In this document: one piece after another, positions 6,460 to 6,906 of the stretch
Layout of the letters: the number at the start of each line of letters is the position of its first letter
Numbering within the stretch: the first letter of the stretch is position 1
Source: Actinomycetota bacterium
GTDB taxonomy: Bacteria; Actinomycetota; Thermoleophilia; Solirubrobacterales; Thermoleophilaceae
NCBI GenBank assembly: GCA_005883295.1
Contig: VAWV01000180.1
Coordinates: 1-6,906, forward strand
Direction: 5' to 3'
Length of the DNA: 6,906 nt
Position numbers and translations under genes: made by a program
Notes under the pieces: generated by a model
Databases searched by the model: none
The model's input: only the letters and a program-made list of their open reading frames with translations
Told to the model about the DNA's origin: nothing

Positions 6460-6501
6460 GAAGGGCGCGGCCCGGCGTACCGCCCGCGACCCCGCGCTAA
6501 C

Positions 6502-6906
6502 GTGGGCCGCCGGGTGGTCTCGCGGCGTAGCTCAGTGACCCTGGTCGCAGCCGTCGCGGCTATGGCCGTGATGGGAGGCTGCGGCACGAACCGGGCCGGC
6601 CACGGAACGGGACACGGGACGATCGACCTCTCGGCCGTCGCGGCGCAGAAGGCCCCGACGCCCGTGAAGGGCGGCACCAAGCTCGCCTCCGTGAGCGGAA
6701 AGGTCGGCGGCGCGGACCGCCTGCCGGGCGCCTCGGTCACGAAGACGATCGCCAAGGGCGCGCCGTCGGACGCCGAGGTGCGCCGCGAGCTGAAGAAGTA
6801 CGAGAAGGCAGGCCTCATCGGGCCCGGCGACCTCACAACCGGCGCCGTCGGCGGCCTGGTCTTCCCGCTCCGCCCGTTCTCCCTGGTGCTCGCCGCGAGC
6901 ACCTGG
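6502..6906 (+). CDS. Putative lipoprotein, runs off the window end (partial)
   Basis: An open frame with no stop up to the window edge encodes 135 residues from GTG 6502. The N-terminus is a lipoprotein signal: basic GRRVVSRRSS, hydrophobic VTLVAAVAAMAVM, and lipobox MGGC with Cys27 (codon 6580-6582), so the mature protein should be lipid-anchored outside the membrane. After the Cys come a Gly/His/Thr-rich linker, a Lys-rich stretch, a charged helix (DAEVRRELKKYEKAG, about residues 94-108) and the segment GGLVFPLRPFSLVLAASTW at the edge. I do not recognise the family with confidence. The final segment faintly recalls the lead-in to LytM/M23-like domains in some actinobacterial secreted proteins, which is a weak guess. 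GTG 6514 and GTG 6535 are alternative starts; none has a good Shine-Dalgarno sequence. The start lies 42 bases after the lipase stop. Confidence 0.75.
   Translation, partial: MGRRVVSRRSSVTLVAAVAAMAVMGGCGTNRAGHGTGHGTIDLSAVAAQKAPTPVKGGTKLASVSGKVGGADRLPGASVTKTIAKGAPSDAEVRRELKKYEKAGLIGPGDLTTGAVGGLVFPLRPFSLVLAASTW

Noticed and set aside
6465..6497. Possible hairpin between the lipase and the lipoprotein gene (GCGCGG with CCGCGC)
   Set aside because: Only six pairs across a 21-base loop with no U-tract; expected by chance at this GC content.
6523..6595. Sequence GTAGCTCAGT at 6527-6536 resembling a tRNA D-arm
   Set aside because: No matching acceptor stem, anticodon arm or GGTTCGA-type T-arm follows at the right distance, and the stretch is inside the lipoprotein signal peptide coding region.
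6456..6902. Long minus-strand open frame opposite the lipoprotein region
   Set aside because: Its translation lacks domain character and looks like the antisense of GC-rich coding DNA; the plus-strand frame has a full lipoprotein signal with lipobox.

Overview
This window is very GC-rich, and every gene I can support lies on the plus strand. The proteins (an actinobacterial-type secreted S15-like hydrolase, a mycobacterial-type monoacylglycerol lipase, and a DUF1800/DUF1501 pair with a small cupredoxin) suggest a high-GC actinobacterium. Class Thermoleophilia (Solirubrobacterales-like) is my best guess, but that is inference from protein style, not from a marker gene.

Layout. Positions 1-183 are the 3' end of glyA (serine hydroxymethyltransferase). 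The 184-374 intergenic region holds a GC-rich hairpin at 192-219 that could terminate glyA, and a much longer 20-pair stem-loop at 239-297. Next comes a tight three-gene cluster: a DUF1800 protein (375-1889), a Tat-exported DUF1501 protein (1927-3261, with its own strong ribosome binding site) and a secreted type 1 copper protein (3258-3719, start overlapping the preceding stop as GTGA). After 53 bases comes a secreted X-Pro-dipeptidyl-peptidase/CocE-like hydrolase (3773-5626). Its stop codon overlaps the probable CTG start of a monoacylglycerol lipase-type hydrolase (about 5623-6459). The window ends inside an unrecognised lipoprotein gene (about 6502 onward).

How the genes may work together. 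DUF1501, the cupredoxin, the S15-like hydrolase and the lipoprotein all carry export signals, so the locus is mostly directed outside the membrane. DUF1800 and DUF1501 proteins are well known to be encoded side by side, but their biochemical role is not established. Here they are coupled to a blue-copper protein, and the DUF1800 and cupredoxin proteins share a similar His/Arg-rich then Pro-rich arm. This is the most system-like signal in the window. The two alpha/beta hydrolases downstream could act on exported or membrane lipids, esters or peptides, but their substrates cannot be read from sequence.

Main points for a second look: the long stem-loop before the DUF1800 gene, the DUF1800-DUF1501-cupredoxin module with the shared arm, the lack of an export signal on DUF1800, and the lipase reading frame, which has no ATG, GTG or TTG at its expected start.
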